Source of the DNA: Sulfurimonas sp.
GTDB taxonomy: Bacteria; Campylobacterota; Campylobacteria; Campylobacterales; Sulfurimonadaceae
DNA: 5,816 nt
NCBI GenBank assembly: GCA_027063215.1
Contig: JAMOSE010000173.1
Location: 1-5,816 of the forward strand
Direction: 5' to 3'
This document shows positions 5,725 through 5,816 of the stretch, one piece after another; positions within the stretch are counted from its first letter, which is position 1; each line of letters opens with the position of its first letter. The notes below the pieces were generated by a model, which was given only the letters and a program-made list of their open reading frames with translations, ran no database searches and was not told the DNA's origin. The position numbers and the translations under genes are program-made.

Positions 5725-5816
5725 ATGCAAAACAACTCTAAACAACTCGAACTTTTAAATAATACGACACAGACTTTTGAAGATGAATTTTACAAATATG
5801 CAAAACCTCTTGAGTT
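5725..5816 (+). CDS. Start of an unidentified gene, truncated by the window end
   Basis: Thirty codons are visible. The visible product is polar and acidic, begins MQNNSKQLELLNN, continues with TFEDEFYKYAKPLE, and runs off the edge. I do not recognise it, and too little is present to assign a family. It has no signal peptide and looks like a helical, cytoplasmic N-terminus. An in-frame ATG also exists at 5710, which would add MLQFF, but it overlaps the TACAAT box. Neither start has a Shine-Dalgarno sequence. If the -10 box is real, initiation at 5725 would be from a leaderless or near-leaderless mRNA. The gene is divergent from the zinc-finger/kinase operon and shares its 127-nt upstream region, so the two could be co-regulated. 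Confidence 0.6.
   Translation, partial: MQNNSKQLELLNNTTQTFEDEFYKYAKPLE

Noticed and set aside
5495..5758. Plus-strand open frame of 87 codons across the divergent promoter region
   Set aside because: It is antisense to the zinc-finger gene and overlaps the start of the rightmost gene in another frame, with no motif or ribosome site of note.

Overview
The window is AT-rich and gene-dense, with clear Shine-Dalgarno sites. Its gene types, including an HQWRQPL-type PAS histidine kinase and an NrdG2-like activase, suggest a free-living Campylobacterota (epsilonproteobacterium) of the Sulfurimonas/Sulfurovum/Sulfuricurvum kind. This assignment is inferred from protein style and base composition. 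There is no rRNA or marker gene to prove it.

Left half, plus strand (94-3076): a class III (anaerobic, glycyl-radical) ribonucleotide reductase operon of three genes. The 716-residue NrdD catalytic chain carries an ATP-cone, the catalytic barrel and the zinc site, but it stops before the glycyl-radical motif. A 50-codon gene follows 15 nt later (2260-2412), behind a consensus AAGGAG site. It encodes the missing glycyl-radical segment, with RVMGY followed by a GK..E...R tail. The radical-SAM activase NrdG2 then begins with a GTG inside that small gene (38-nt overlap). The reductase is therefore encoded as two polypeptides plus an activase, with the radical-bearing piece as a separate microprotein. 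This is the most interesting feature of the window.

Middle (3077-3338): a 121-nt spacer with a weak possible terminator and a short palindrome, then a 46-residue gene for a small exported peptide with a signal sequence. Its end overlaps, tail to tail, the end of the leftward operon.

Right half, minus strand (5597 down to 3326): a probable three-gene operon. It encodes a 114-residue protein that resembles the detached C-terminal zinc-finger/repeat region of a type IA topoisomerase, a soluble PAS-coiled-coil histidine kinase, and an OmpR/PhoB-type response regulator whose start overlaps the kinase end by 11 nt. The kinase has no membrane segment and an Aer-like PAS domain, so an intracellular signal, possibly redox or energy state, is likely.

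Right edge (5598-5816): a divergent AT-rich promoter region, then the first codons of an unidentified plus-strand gene that runs out of the window. A good -10 box lies so close to its start that a leaderless mRNA is possible. No tRNA, rRNA, CRISPR, insertion sequence or phage feature was seen.
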